Shown: positions 20,545 to 30,620, counted from the first letter of the stretch. The stretch: 64,000 bases of DNA from Rhodococcus rhodnii NBRC 100604 (GCF_001894925.1 NZ_BCXD01000005.1:124001-188000), one strand, 5' to 3'. Numbers and translations are program-made. The notes: generated by a model not told the origin, from the sequence alone.

Positions 20545-21384
20545 TCAGAGCACCGACCGGACGAGCGCGGCGACGTCCTCGGGGCGCGCCTGCGGCACCA
20601 TGTGATCGCAGTCGAGGTCGACCTCGCGCAGGTGATCTCCCAGCCGCTCGCGGAGCGCGCCGCGCAGCGCGTCCGTGACGTACGGGGGCTCGACGCGTGC
20701 GGCCCGGACGAGGATCGTCGGCACCGGCTCCGCGGGCACGACCAGGTCGCGGGAGAGCTCGCCCCACGCGGCGACGAGCGCCGGGACCGAGTACCGCCAG
20801 TGGGCGCGGCCGCTCGGCTCGACCACGAGATGCTCCGCGATCTCCGCATCGAGGATCTCGGGCGCGACGTCGGCCCACGCACCGTGGATCTTCTCCGAGC
20901 GGGCCTGCTCGGCGTCGTCGTAGTCGGGCGAGGCGATCGTCGCGTCGGCGACGGCGCGCATCCGCGACGGTGCCTGACCGATCGCCGGATCGAGCAGGAC
21001 GAGCGCGCGCACCGCGTCGGGACGATCGTGCGCGAGGTGCAGGGCGAGGGCGCCGCCGAACGAGTGCCCGACGACGACCGCGGGCCGGTCGGTCCGCTCG
21101 CGCAGCGCCGCGAGTGCGGACGCGACGTGGCTCTCGATGTGCCACGGCGGCTCGTACGTCGAGTGGCCGTGGCCGCGCAGATCGGGCGCGATCCATCGGG
21201 CCTCGGGCACGTGGTTCTCGGCGAGGTTCGCCCACCTGCGGCCGTGGCCGGTCACACCGTGCAGGGCGAGGACGACCGGGCCGTCCTCGGGACCGTGGAC
21301 GTAGGTGTTCAGCGGATCTCCCGACGCCGGCTCCGGTGCGGCGAGATCGGGCGACGGGCGTGCGGACGAGGCGGCGGAGGACAT
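20545..21384 (-). CDS. lipV: Alpha/beta-hydrolase, LipV/Rv3203-like
   Basis: A 279-residue alpha/beta-fold hydrolase. Visible motifs are the oxyanion strand VVLALHGVTGHGRRW, the nucleophile elbow VVGHSFGGALAL (Ser near residue 98), and a C-terminal DCDHMVPQARP carrying the catalytic His. It probably cleaves carboxyl esters. I chose the ATG at 21384 because CATAGT lies 6 bases before it, the leaderless pattern seen throughout; the ATG at 21402 is an alternative. It is divergent from adnA. Confidence 0.85.
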   Translation of the reverse strand: MSSAASSARPSPDLAAPEPASGDPLNTYVHGPEDGPVVLALHGVTGHGRRWANLAENHVPEARWIAPDLRGHGHSTYEPPWHIESHVASALAALRERTDRPAVVVGHSFGGALALHLAHDRPDAVRALVLLDPAIGQAPSRMRAVADATIASPDYDDAEQARSEKIHGAWADVAPEILDAEIAEHLVVEPSGRAHWRYSVPALVAAWGELSRDLVVPAEPVPTILVRAARVEPPYVTDALRGALRERLGDHLREVDLDCDHMVPQARPEDVAALVRSVL

Positions 21385-21461
21385 TCGCTCACTATGCCGC
21401 ATTCGTCACGTACCGCCGCGGGGTGCACGGGCTGTCGGTGAGGTCTGCTGGAATGGGTGCC

Positions 21462-24400
21462 ATGATCGACGCCGCGCCGACCCGCGCACGTGTGGGACTG
21501 CGCGCCCGGCGCGCCTCGGCGCGCGCCGTCCGTGAGTGGCCGGCCGCCGTCCGTCCCGTTCTCGACGGGCCCGCGCCGTCAGGTGGGCCGTGGCAGGTGC
21601 TCGGCGGGCCCGGCACGGGAAAGACCTCGCTCGTGATCGACGCCGCCGTCGCGCGGATCGCGTCGGGCGTGGACCCGGAGTCCGTCCTCGTCCTCACGGG
21701 CTCGCGCCGTTCGGCGCAGTTCGTCCGGGGTGAGATCACCGCGGCGCTGCACGCGTCCGGGACCGCGCACGGGGACGTGCGAGCCGCCGCCGTGACACGG
21801 GAACCGCTCGTGCGGACTCTCCACTCGTATGCGTTCGCGGTGCTGCGCGTGCAGGCGTCGCGCGACGGAATGCCGCCCCCGCGGCTGCTCACGGGCGCCG
21901 AACAGGACGCCGTCGTCCGGGAGATGCTGCGCGGCGAACTCGAGGACGGCGCGCAGCAGTGGCCGCCGTCGCTGCGGTCGGCGCTGGGCCTCGCCGGGTT
22001 CGCCGCGCAGGTTCGCGAGCTCATGTTGCGCTGTGCCGAACGCGGACTCGGCCCCGAGGACCTCGACCGGCTCGCCCACGAGCACGACCGGCCGGAGTGG
22101 GCCGCGGTCGCGCGGTTCGCGGTGCGATACGAGCAGACGATGCTGCTGCGCGCCGCGGTCGGTGCGGCGGCGCCCGAGGCCACCGCACCGGCGCTCGACG
22201 CCGCCGAACTCGTGTCCGCGGCCGTGGGTGCACTGCTCGGTGATCCCGGTCTGCTGCGCGCCGAGCGCGCACGGATCCGTCACGTCCTCGTCGACGACGC
22301 ACAGCATCTCGACCCGCAGGCCGCGCACCTCGTCGGGCTGCTCACGAGCGCGGCCGAGTCGAGCGTCGTGACGGGAGATCCCGATCAGGCGGTGTTCGGG
22401 TTCCGCGGCGCCGATCCGTCCCACCTCGTGGCGATCGCCGATCGCGGCGACACCGACCGCGTCGTGCTGCGGACCGGGTACCGATGCGCGCCGGAGATCG
22501 CGGGCGTCGCACACGCCCTCGTCCGGCGGCTTCCCGGCGCGTCCGAGCATCGCGGCTGGGCACCCTCGGAATCCGAACCGGACGCGTCCGAGCCCGGCGC
22601 CGGGGGAGTCTCGGTCCGGGTGTTCGCGAGTCAGGCGAAAGAAGCTGCGGCGGTGGCAGATCTGCTGCGGCGTGCCCACATCCACGACGGCATCGCGTGG
22701 TCCGACATGGCCGTCGTCGTGCGCTCGGTGCCCGCGGTGTCGCCGCCGCTGCGGCGGGCGCTGCTCACGGCGGGTGTGCCGATGGTGACACCGGCCGCCG
22801 AGACGTCGCTCGCACGTCGCCGCGGCGTGGCCGCCCTGCTCGGCGTGCTGCGGATCGTCGGGGGAACGGACTTCACCGCCGACGACGCGCTCGCGCTCCT
22901 GTCGGGCCCCATCGGTGGCGCCGATCCGGTGTCGTTGCGCAGGCTGCGCCGCGGCGTCCGGCGCGCCGAGCTCGCCGCGGACCGGGCCGGAGCCGACGGC
23001 GAACGCGACTCCGCCGAGCTGCTGCGACTTCTCGTGCTGGGCCACGATCTGCCCGAGATCTCGCGCGCGCTCACCGATGTCGAGCGTCGCCCACTCGACC
23101 GCGTGCTGTCGGTCGTCGCCCGCGCACGGACGGCAGCCGAGCGCGGCGACGGCGTCGAGGACGTCCTGTGGGCGGCGTGGCAGGCGACGGGGCTCGAACG
23201 ACGGTGGGCCGCCACCGCGGCACGCGGCGGCTCGCTCGGGGCCCAGGCGGATCGCGATCTCGACGGCATCGTCGCGCTGTTCGACGCCGCGGCGGGGTAC
23301 GTCGACCGGCTGCCGGGCGCGCGGATCGCGGGATTCACGGCCTACCTCGAAGGACAGGAACTCGCGACCGCCCCGCGCGGCACGCGCGCCGAGCCCGACG
23401 CCGTGACGCTCCTCTCGGCGCACGCCGCCGCGGGGCGCGAATGGGACGTCGTCGCGGTGTGCGGAGTGCAGGAGGGCAGCTGGCCGTCGGTGCGCGCGAG
23501 CGCGAGCGTGCTGCGCACCGAACTTCTCGTCGATCTCTGGGACGGCGTCCCCGCGGGGGCGACCGTCTCGCGCACGGCGCCACAGGTCGTCGACGAACGC
23601 CGCCTGCTGCTCGTCGCGTGCTCGCGCGCGCGCCGCGGGCTGCTGGTGAGCGGCGTCGACTCCACGGGCGGCGACGCGGACCTCGTGCGGTCGCGGTTCG
23701 TCGACGAACTCGCTACGGACATCGGTGCGGTCACCGACGAACCGCTCGCGCCCGAGCCCGGGCCGCGCCGCGTCCTCGCACTCCCGTCGCTCGTCGCCGA
23801 ACTGCGCTCGGTCGTGTGCGATCCCGGCGCCACCGAGGAGCGCCGCGATCGCGCGGCACGCCACCTCGCGCGGCTCGCCCGCGAAGGCGTGCGCGGGGCA
23901 CACCCCGACGAGTGGTACGGGCTCGCCGCGCTGTCCACCGACGCGCCGCTGTGGCAGCCCGACGACGGCCCGGTCCCGTTGTCACCCTCCACGATCGAGC
24001 TGCTGTCGAACTGCCCGCTGCGGTGGATGCTCGAACGGCACGGCGGCGCCACCCCCGACGATCCGCGCGCCGTGACGGGCACGCTCGTCCACACCCTCGT
24101 GCAGGCGCTCGCCGGCAACATCCCGCCCGATCGCGTCGAACACGAACTCGCCGAGGCGTGGACGGGAATCGACTTCGGGTCGCCGTGGTTCTCGCGCCGC
24201 GAACTCGAACGCACGCGCACGATGCTCGAGACCTTCGCCGAGTGGCTGCGGCGCACGCGCACCGAACTCACCGAGGTGGGCGTCGAGGTCGAGGTCGACG
24301 CCGTCGTGCCGCCCGACGACCCGGACGCGCCGTCGATCCGGATCCGTGGCCGGGTCGACCGGCTCGAACAGGACGCGCAGGGCCGTCCCGTCGTGATCGA

Positions 24401-24761
24401 CGTCAAGACCGCGAAGACGCCCGTGAGCAAGGCCGCCGCCGCCGAGCACGCCCAGCTCGCGGCCTACCAGCTGGCGGCGGCGCTCGGCGCGATCGACGGC
24501 GTCCCGGCGGGCGATCCCGGGGGAGCGCGGCTCGTCTTCGTCGCCAAGCCGAGCGCGAAGGAGGGTGCGACGCAACGGCTCCAGCCGCCGCTCGGGCCCG
24601 AAGGGCTCGACCACTGGCTCGACGTCGTGCGCGAGGCCGCGGAAGCGACACGGGGACCGGAGTTCACGGCCCGGCTCGGCGACGGCTGCCGGCACTGCCC
24701 GGTGCGGTCGAGCTGCCCCGTGCACGACGAGGGCCGTCAGGTCGGAGGAGAGGTCGGATGA
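21462..24761 (+). CDS. adnA: AdnA-like subunit of the AdnAB helicase-nuclease
   Basis: One half of the AdnAB motor that resects DNA double-strand breaks in mycobacteria and relatives. The UvrD-like helicase region has Walker A GGPGTGKTS near residue 48, but motif II reads DDAQ (VLVDDAQHLDP) in place of the DE-box, consistent with a weak motor as in mycobacterial AdnA. The C-terminal RecB-type nuclease has GRVDRL and VIDVKTAK, the catalytic Asp and Lys. Four closely spaced Cys near the end (CRHCPVRSSCP) may hold an Fe-S cluster. ATG 21462 chosen (TGGAAT 7 bases upstream); 21453 is possible. ATGA overlap with adnB. Confidence 0.9.
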   Translation: MIDAAPTRARVGLRARRASARAVREWPAAVRPVLDGPAPSGGPWQVLGGPGTGKTSLVIDAAVARIASGVDPESVLVLTGSRRSAQFVRGEITAALHASGTAHGDVRAAAVTREPLVRTLHSYAFAVLRVQASRDGMPPPRLLTGAEQDAVVREMLRGELEDGAQQWPPSLRSALGLAGFAAQVRELMLRCAERGLGPEDLDRLAHEHDRPEWAAVARFAVRYEQTMLLRAAVGAAAPEATAPALDAAELVSAAVGALLGDPGLLRAERARIRHVLVDDAQHLDPQAAHLVGLLTSAAESSVVTGDPDQAVFGFRGADPSHLVAIADRGDTDRVVLRTGYRCAPEIAGVAHALVRRLPGASEHRGWAPSESEPDASEPGAGGVSVRVFASQAKEAAAVADLLRRAHIHDGIAWSDMAVVVRSVPAVSPPLRRALLTAGVPMVTPAAETSLARRRGVAALLGVLRIVGGTDFTADDALALLSGPIGGADPVSLRRLRRGVRRAELAADRAGADGERDSAELLRLLVLGHDLPEISRALTDVERRPLDRVLSVVARARTAAERGDGVEDVLWAAWQATGLERRWAATAARGGSLGAQADRDLDGIVALFDAAAGYVDRLPGARIAGFTAYLEGQELATAPRGTRAEPDAVTLLSAHAAAGREWDVVAVCGVQEGSWPSVRASASVLRTELLVDLWDGVPAGATVSRTAPQVVDERRLLLVACSRARRGLLVSGVDSTGGDADLVRSRFVDELATDIGAVTDEPLAPEPGPRRVLALPSLVAELRSVVCDPGATEERRDRAARHLARLAREGVRGAHPDEWYGLAALSTDAPLWQPDDGPVPLSPSTIELLSNCPLRWMLERHGGATPDDPRAVTGTLVHTLVQALAGNIPPDRVEHELAEAWTGIDFGSPWFSRRELERTRTMLETFAEWLRRTRTELTEVGVEVEVDAVVPPDDPDAPSIRIRGRVDRLEQDAQGRPVVIDVKTAKTPVSKAAAAEHAQLAAYQLAAALGAIDGVPAGDPGGARLVFVAKPSAKEGATQRLQPPLGPEGLDHWLDVVREAAEATRGPEFTARLGDGCRHCPVRSSCPVHDEGRQVGGEVG

Positions 24762-27700
24762 CGAGCATGCGCACCCCGGCGAACCCGATGGAGATGGCGA
24801 ACCCGGTCGAGACGGTGGACCCGATCGAGCTCGCCGCCGGGCTGGGCCAGAACCCGCCGACGCCCGAGCAGGCCGCCGTCATCGCCTCGCCGCTCGAACC
24901 CGTGCTCGTCGTCGCGGGCGCGGGAGCGGGCAAGACCGAGACGATGGCGGCGCGTGTCGTGTGGCTCGTCGCGAACGGGATCGTCGCGCCGGGCGAGGTG
25001 CTGGGACTGACCTTCACACGCAAGGCCGCCCAGCAGTTGACGTCCCGGATCCGGCAGCGGCTCGCGCGGCTCGCGGGCTCGCCGGTGCTGCGCGAACTCG
25101 ACCCGTCGGGAGAGATCCGCGAGCGGATCCTCGGTACCGAACCCGAGATCGGCACGTATCACTCGTACGCAGGCCGGTTGCTCTCCGAACACGGGCTGCT
25201 GCTGCCGATGGAGCCGAGCGCGGCGCTGCTCTCGGAGACGGAGCTGTGGCAGCTCGCGCATCGCGTCGTGAGCACGTGGGACGGCGAACTCGACACCGAG
25301 TCCGGGCCGCCCGCCGTGACGGAAGCCGTGCTCGCGCTGTCGTCCCAGATCGCCGAGCATCTCGTCGATCCCGACGATCTGCGTTCCGCCGCGGACGAGT
25401 TCGCGACACTCGCCGAGTCGCTGCCGCCCGGGCCGAAGCAACGCGCCGATCCGTCGCAGACGTTGCGTGGGTACGTGTCGGCGCAGCGCCGCCGCGTCGC
25501 GCTGCTCCCGCTCGTCGCCGCACTCGGTGACGCCCTGCGACGCGACAACGCCCTCGACTTCGGAGCCCAGATGTCGCTCGCGGCACGGCTCGCCGCCGAG
25601 CATCCGGAGGTCGGTGCCGCCGAGCGCGAACGCGTCCGGGTCGTGCTGCTCGACGAGTACCAGGACACGGGGCACTCGCAGCGCGTCCTGCTCTCGGCGC
25701 TGTTCGGGCGAGGCGCCGGTACGGGTGCCACGGCGGTCACGGCCGTGGGCGATCCGATGCAGTCGATCTACGGCTGGCGTGGTGCGTCCGCCGCGAACCT
25801 GCCCCGATTCACGACCGACTTCCCCCGCACCGACGGCACACCCGCCGGTGTGCTCGAACTCTCGACGAGCTGGCGCAATCCCCGCGAGGCGCTCGCGCTC
25901 GCGAACGCCGTCGCCGAGCCGCTGCGGTCCGGCGCCGTCGCGGTGGGCGAGTTGAGGTCGCGTCCAGGTGCGGGCGCGGGCGACGTGCGCCTCGCCCTGC
26001 ACACCGACGTCACTGCCGAACGGGAGTGGGTCGCCGCCGCGATCGCGCGCGAGTACCGGGCGGCACACGAGCGCGGCGAGGCGCCCCCGACGGCCGCGGT
26101 ACTCGTGCGCCGCAACGCCGACTCCGCACCGATCGCGGAAGCCCTTCGGGCTCGAGGACTTCCGGTCGAGGTCGTCGGGCTCGGCGGGCTGCTCCACACC
26201 CCCGAGGTCGCCGACGTCGTCGCGATGCTGCGGGTGATCGCCGACCCGCTCGCAGGCGGTGCCGCGCTCCGCCTGCTCACGGGCGCGCGGTGGCGGCTCG
26301 GGGCCGCCGACATCCGGGCGTTGTGGCGGCGTGCCTCCGATCTCGGTGTGCGCGCGGCGCGCGGCGTCGGTGGTGCCGTCACGGACGCCGATGCACTCGC
26401 CGACGCCGTGGGGGCCGCGATGCCCGGCGACATCGCCGAGCGCGCCGGCCTCGTGGACGCGATCTCCGACCCCGGGCCGGAACGCGCGTATTCGCCCGCG
26501 GGATACGAGCGGATCGTCGACCTCGGGCGCGAACTCGCCTCGCTGCGCGATCATCTCGGCCAGCCGCTCACCGAACTCGTCGCCGAGGTCGAGCGCGTGC
26601 TCGGTGTCGGGATCGAGGCCGGCGCACGCGCCACGGCGGGTTCCGGTCGCGAGAACCTCGACGCGTTCGCGGACGTCGTCGCCGGGTACGCGGCCAGGGG
26701 TGCGGCGACGACGAGCGGACTGCTGTCGTTCCTCTCCGCCGCCGAGACCGTCGAGGACGGGCTCGAGCCCGGCGAGGTGCAGGTCGATCCGGATCGCGTC
26801 CAGGTCCTCACTGTGCACTCGGCCAAGGGGCTCGAGTGGCAGGTCGTCGCGGTGCCGCACGTCACCGCGAAGGTCTTTCCGTCGGGCGCCGCGTCGGCGA
26901 CCTGGCTCGGCTCGCCGGCGGAGCTCCCGCCGCAGCTGCGTGGCGATCGCCGCAGGCCCGACGCCCCCGACGGCATCCCGATCCTCGATCTCACCGGCCT
27001 CGAGGACCGCAAGGAACTCGAGAGCGAGATCACCGCGCACCGAGGCGAACTCGCTGACCGGCGGCTCGACGAGGAGCGTCGGCTGTTCTACGTCGCCCTC
27101 ACGCGGACCGAGGGGACGCTGCTCGTGTCCGGGCACCACTGGGCGGAGACGGGCGATGCGCCGAAGGGGCCGTCACCGTTCCTGACCGAGCTCCGCGAAC
27201 TGGTCGACCACAGGGCCGAGCGCGGCGACGGCGATGCCGTCGTCGAGGTCTGGGAGCCGGCGCCCGAACTCGATGCGAGCAACCCCCTCACCGCATCGCC
27301 CGTGACGGCGACGTGGCCGCCGGATCCGCTCGGTGTTCGCCGTGAACGCGTCGAGGAGGGAGCGGCGCTGGTACGCGCCGCACTCGACGCTCCGCCCGCC
27401 CCCGAACCGGTCGACGAGGGCGCGGAACCCGGACAGGAGGACGATCCCGACGACGTGTGGGCGGCCGACGTCGAGGCACTGCTCGCCGAACGCGCGGCAC
27501 TGCGCACGCGAGGTGAGCGCACCGTCGCGTTGCCGTCGCAGCTCTCGGTGAGCGCGCTCGTCGAACTCGGTGCCGATCCCGGCGCGTTCGCCGCCCGGCT
27601 GCAGCGACCGCTGCCGATGAAGCCCAGCCCGCTCGCGCGCCGCGGCACCGCGTTCCACGCCTGGCTCGAACGGCGTTTCGGCGGCGAGCGGCTCCTCGAC

Positions 27701-28144
27701 TTCGACGAGCTGCCGGGCGCGGCCGACGACGACGCCGCCCCCGACGCGGATCTGGCCGTGCTGCAGAGCGCGTTCCTCCGCAGCGAGTGGGCCGAGCGTG
27801 AGCCGCACGAGGTCGAGGTGCCGTTCGAGACCTCGATCGCGGGCATCGCGCTGCGCGGCAGGATCGACGCAGTGTTCGCCGACCGCGACGGGGGCTGGAC
27901 CGTCGTCGACTGGAAGACCGGCGCCGAACCGTCGGCGGAACGGGAAGCCGCCGTCGCGGTGCAGCTCGCGGTGTACCGGCTGGCGTGGGCGGAACTCGCC
28001 CACGTCGACCCGCAGCGTGTGCGGGCCGCGTTCCACTACGTGAGGTCCGGGCGCACGATCGCGCCGGAGACACTGCCCGGCGTCGCCGAACTCGCGGGCC
28101 TGCTCAGTCCCGAGGACCCCGCCGGGCCGCGAGAGCCTGCGTGA
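24758..28144 (+). CDS. adnB: AdnB-like subunit of the AdnAB helicase-nuclease
   Basis: The lead motor partner of AdnA. 1128 residues: UvrD-type helicase with Walker A AGAGAGKTET (near residue 52), motif II VLLDEYQDTGHSQ, motif III GDPMQSIYGWRGA and motif VI FYVALTRTEG, all intact, then a C-terminal RecB-family nuclease with GRIDAVF and VVDWKTG. GGAGGAGAG precedes the ATG, which overlaps the adnA stop as ATGA, so the subunits are made together. Its 3' end overlaps the convergent DoxX gene by 41 bases. Matches Rv3201c. Confidence 0.92.
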   Translation: MTSMRTPANPMEMANPVETVDPIELAAGLGQNPPTPEQAAVIASPLEPVLVVAGAGAGKTETMAARVVWLVANGIVAPGEVLGLTFTRKAAQQLTSRIRQRLARLAGSPVLRELDPSGEIRERILGTEPEIGTYHSYAGRLLSEHGLLLPMEPSAALLSETELWQLAHRVVSTWDGELDTESGPPAVTEAVLALSSQIAEHLVDPDDLRSAADEFATLAESLPPGPKQRADPSQTLRGYVSAQRRRVALLPLVAALGDALRRDNALDFGAQMSLAARLAAEHPEVGAAERERVRVVLLDEYQDTGHSQRVLLSALFGRGAGTGATAVTAVGDPMQSIYGWRGASAANLPRFTTDFPRTDGTPAGVLELSTSWRNPREALALANAVAEPLRSGAVAVGELRSRPGAGAGDVRLALHTDVTAEREWVAAAIAREYRAAHERGEAPPTAAVLVRRNADSAPIAEALRARGLPVEVVGLGGLLHTPEVADVVAMLRVIADPLAGGAALRLLTGARWRLGAADIRALWRRASDLGVRAARGVGGAVTDADALADAVGAAMPGDIAERAGLVDAISDPGPERAYSPAGYERIVDLGRELASLRDHLGQPLTELVAEVERVLGVGIEAGARATAGSGRENLDAFADVVAGYAARGAATTSGLLSFLSAAETVEDGLEPGEVQVDPDRVQVLTVHSAKGLEWQVVAVPHVTAKVFPSGAASATWLGSPAELPPQLRGDRRRPDAPDGIPILDLTGLEDRKELESEITAHRGELADRRLDEERRLFYVALTRTEGTLLVSGHHWAETGDAPKGPSPFLTELRELVDHRAERGDGDAVVEVWEPAPELDASNPLTASPVTATWPPDPLGVRRERVEEGAALVRAALDAPPAPEPVDEGAEPGQEDDPDDVWAADVEALLAERAALRTRGERTVALPSQLSVSALVELGADPGAFAARLQRPLPMKPSPLARRGTAFHAWLERRFGGERLLDFDELPGAADDDAAPDADLAVLQSAFLRSEWAEREPHEVEVPFETSIAGIALRGRIDAVFADRDGGWTVVDWKTGAEPSAEREAAVAVQLAVYRLAWAELAHVDPQRVRAAFHYVRSGRTIAPETLPGVAELAGLLSPEDPAGPREPA

Positions 28145-28505
28145 CGAGCGGAATCTGAACGGGCAGCCGGGCGACGACGAGCACCTTCTCGATAGGTGAG
28201 CGCCGGGAACTGCGCAGCCAGTCGACGGTCATCTGGGCGTTCGCGGGGAACACGGCGACGAACAGCGCCGCGGCGAGCGTTCCGCCGAGCCGGCGGGTCC
28301 GCGGCACGGCCAGGGCGGTGCCGACGGCGATCTCGGCCGCCCCGGACACGTACGTGTACGTCCGCGCTTCGCCGGGAAGCGAGCGCGGGACGATGGAGTC
28401 GAAGGGGCGTGGCGCGGCGAAATGCGTGACGCCCGCACCGATCAGGAGCGCGGACAGGCGCAGCGCCGCGGCGCGTGCCGCCCGGTCGGATGCTTTCGGA
28501 GTCAT
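28104..28505 (-). CDS. DoxX-family small membrane protein
   Basis: A 133-residue protein with four predicted helices (for example ALRLSALLIGAGVTHFA, VSGAAEIAVGTALAV, GGTLAAALFVAVFPANAQM) and the DoxX core (FDSIVPRSLPG ... TYVSGAAEI). DoxX proteins are linked to thiol redox and quinone chemistry, but no specific role is known here. It sits between adnB and the K+ channel gene, where M. tuberculosis has none. ATG 28505 chosen (CATTGT 7 bases before); a GTG at 28514 is possible. Overlaps adnB antisense. Confidence 0.78.
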   Translation of the reverse strand: MTPKASDRAARAAALRLSALLIGAGVTHFAAPRPFDSIVPRSLPGEARTYTYVSGAAEIAVGTALAVPRTRRLGGTLAAALFVAVFPANAQMTVDWLRSSRRSPIEKVLVVARLPVQIPLVTQALAARRGPRD

Positions 28506-28633
28506 GCCTCCCACAATGCCGTACGGACGGCCCGCCCGCGCGGCGCGGTCACGCAGGGACGCCCGGCGGGGTTAGGCTCCCGGAGGCAGCAGCGGTAGCG
28601 GGACCACACGGACGGGCAGGGCGGACACAAGCG

Positions 28634-29701
28634 ATGGCGACGAGGTTCCGCGATCGGTTCCGCCGATCGGAGAGCTTGACCGATCGGCCGGACTTCGCGC
28701 TCGTGGGTGTGCTGAAGATCCCGCAGGATCCGGTGAATCCGGCCGCGGCGATCTGGAAACGCGTCGTGCTCGCGATCAGCCTGCTCGCGCTCGCGGTCGT
28801 CATCGTCTACATCGGCCGCGACGGATACCGGGACGCGCAGGGCAACGACCTGTCGCTGCTCGACTGCATCTACTACGCGACGGTCTCGCTCTCGACGACG
28901 GGCTACGGCGACATCACGCCGATCACGCCGACCGCACGTGTGGTCAACGTCGTCGTCATCACCCCGCTTCGTATCCTCTTCCTCATCGTGCTGGTCGGCA
29001 CGACCCTCGCGGCGCTCACCGAATCGTCGCGCCAGGCACTGAAGATTCAACGTTGGAGGCGTCGCGTGCGTAACCACACCGTCGTGATCGGCTACGGCAC
29101 GAAGGGACGGACGGCGGTCGACGCGATGCTCGGCGACGACGTCCCGCCGAACGAGATCGTCGTGGTCGACACCGATCAGACGGTGCTCGACGTCGCGGCC
29201 GCGCAGGGCCTCGTCACCGTGTTCGGCTCGGCGACGAAGTCCGACGTGCTGCGGCTCGCGGGCGTCCAGCACGCGGCGGCCGTCGTCGTGGCGACGAACC
29301 GCGACGACACGTCGGTGCTCGTGACGCTCACCGCGCGGGAGATCGCACCGAACGCGAAGATCGTCGCCGCGATCCGGGAATCGGAGAACACACATCTGGT
29401 CCGGCAGTCGGGCGCGGATTCTGTCGTCGTCTCGTCCGAGACGGCGGGGCGGCTGCTCGGACTCGCGACGACGACGCCGAACGTCGTGGAGATGATGGAG
29501 GACCTGCTGACGCCGGAGGCGGGCTTCGCCATCGCGGAGCGTGTCGTCGAACGCGAGGAGGTGGGCGGCTCGCCGCGTCACCTCTCCGACATCGTGCTCG
29601 GTGTGGTCCGGGACGGCAGGCTCGTGCGGGTCGGTTCGCCCGAGGTGGACGCCCTCGAGAGCGACGATCGCCTGTTGTACGTCCGCGTCGTCGGGCACTG
29701 A
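28634..29701 (+). CDS. Potassium channel with RCK (TrkA-N) domain, Rv3200c-like
   Basis: A 355-residue two-helix K+ channel. Helix 1 (VVLAISLLALAVVIVYIG), pore loop with the selectivity filter TTGYGD (near residue 94), helix 2 (VVVITPLRILFLIVLVGTTLAAL), then a cytoplasmic RCK/TrkA-N domain starting VVIGYGTKGRTAV that binds nucleotide or ions to gate the pore, and a TrkA-C-like end. It probably controls membrane potential or K+ release. Separated from nudC by 4 bases and likely co-transcribed with it, as in Rv3200c-Rv3199c. Confidence 0.9.
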   Translation: MATRFRDRFRRSESLTDRPDFALVGVLKIPQDPVNPAAAIWKRVVLAISLLALAVVIVYIGRDGYRDAQGNDLSLLDCIYYATVSLSTTGYGDITPITPTARVVNVVVITPLRILFLIVLVGTTLAALTESSRQALKIQRWRRRVRNHTVVIGYGTKGRTAVDAMLGDDVPPNEIVVVDTDQTVLDVAAAQGLVTVFGSATKSDVLRLAGVQHAAAVVVATNRDDTSVLVTLTAREIAPNAKIVAAIRESENTHLVRQSGADSVVVSSETAGRLLGLATTTPNVVEMMEDLLTPEAGFAIAERVVEREEVGGSPRHLSDIVLGVVRDGRLVRVGSPEVDALESDDRLLYVRVVGH

Positions 29702-29705
29702 CGGG

Positions 29706-30620
29706 GTGGGTGGCGTGCACTTCGGGCTGGAGCGCATTCCGTCGCTGTCACGATCGGGGGTCGGCAGGGCCGAGGAACTCCGCTCCGATCACGACGCGCT
29801 GCGCGCCGGATGGGCGGGCGCGCTGCTGCTGTACGTCGACCGCACCGGCAGGTTCCGCGCGACGGCGGAGGGCGCGCTCGACTTCGCCGAGCCGTCGTCC
29901 GCCGAGCCCGAACCCGGCGCCGTCTTCATGGGGACCCGTGACGGCAGGCACGTGTGGGCGGCGCGCCGGCCGGCGCTGTCCGGTGACCTCGCCGATCTGA
30001 TGTCCGTGGGTGCGGCCCTGTCCGACGACGACGCGGGCCTGGTGACGGGCGCCGTCGCCGTCCTCGGCTGGCACGATCGCGCGCGGTACAGCGCACTCGA
30101 CGGTTCGGAGACCGAGCCCAGCCTGTCGGGGTGGTCGCGGATCTCCGCCACGAGCGGACACGAGGAGTTCCCGCGCACCGATCCCGCCGTCATCTGTCTC
30201 GTCCACGACGGCGCCGATCGCGTCCTGCTCGCGCGGCAGCCGACGTGGCCGCAGCGCCGCTTCTCGGTGCTCGCGGGGTTCGTCGAGGCGGGGGAATCGC
30301 TGGAAGCGTGTGTCGCGCGGGAGATCGCCGAGGAGGTCGGCGTGACGGTGCACGACATCCGTTATCTCGGGAGCCAGCCGTGGCCGTTCCCGCGGTCGGT
30401 GATGATCGCGTTCGCGGCGGTCGGCGATCCGTCGCAGCCGCTGCGCTTCCAGGACGGCGAGATCGCGGAGGCCGCGTGGTTCACGCGGGACGAGGTGCGC
30501 CGCGCGCTCGGCTCCGGTGACTGGGCGAGCAGCGCGGACGCACCTCTGTTGCTGCCGGGATCGATCTCGATCGCCCGGGTGATGCTCGAATCCTGGGCGA
30601 GCGAGTCGGTAGCGGACTGA
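29706..30620 (+). CDS. nudC: NADH pyrophosphatase NudC
   Basis: Hydrolyses NADH to NMNH and AMP, and in related enzymes removes NAD caps from RNA. The Nudix box is complete (GFVEAGESLEACVAREIAEEVGV, near residue 195), followed by the NADH-specific SQPWPFPRS. The N-terminal zinc ribbon cysteines of E. coli NudC are absent, as in mycobacterial NudC (Rv3199c). Start is GTG at 29706 or 29715; both fit the Rv3199c N-terminus. About 304 residues. Confidence 0.92.
   Translation: MGGVHFGLERIPSLSRSGVGRAEELRSDHDALRAGWAGALLLYVDRTGRFRATAEGALDFAEPSSAEPEPGAVFMGTRDGRHVWAARRPALSGDLADLMSVGAALSDDDAGLVTGAVAVLGWHDRARYSALDGSETEPSLSGWSRISATSGHEEFPRTDPAVICLVHDGADRVLLARQPTWPQRRFSVLAGFVEAGESLEACVAREIAEEVGVTVHDIRYLGSQPWPFPRSVMIAFAAVGDPSQPLRFQDGEIAEAAWFTRDEVRRALGSGDWASSADAPLLLPGSISIARVMLESWASESVAD

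Noticed and set aside
22484-24757. A long open frame extending far upstream of adnB, overlapping adnA
   Set aside because: It is an Arg-rich shadow of the adnA reading frame; the real adnB start is the ATG at 24758 with a strong Shine-Dalgarno and ATGA overlap.
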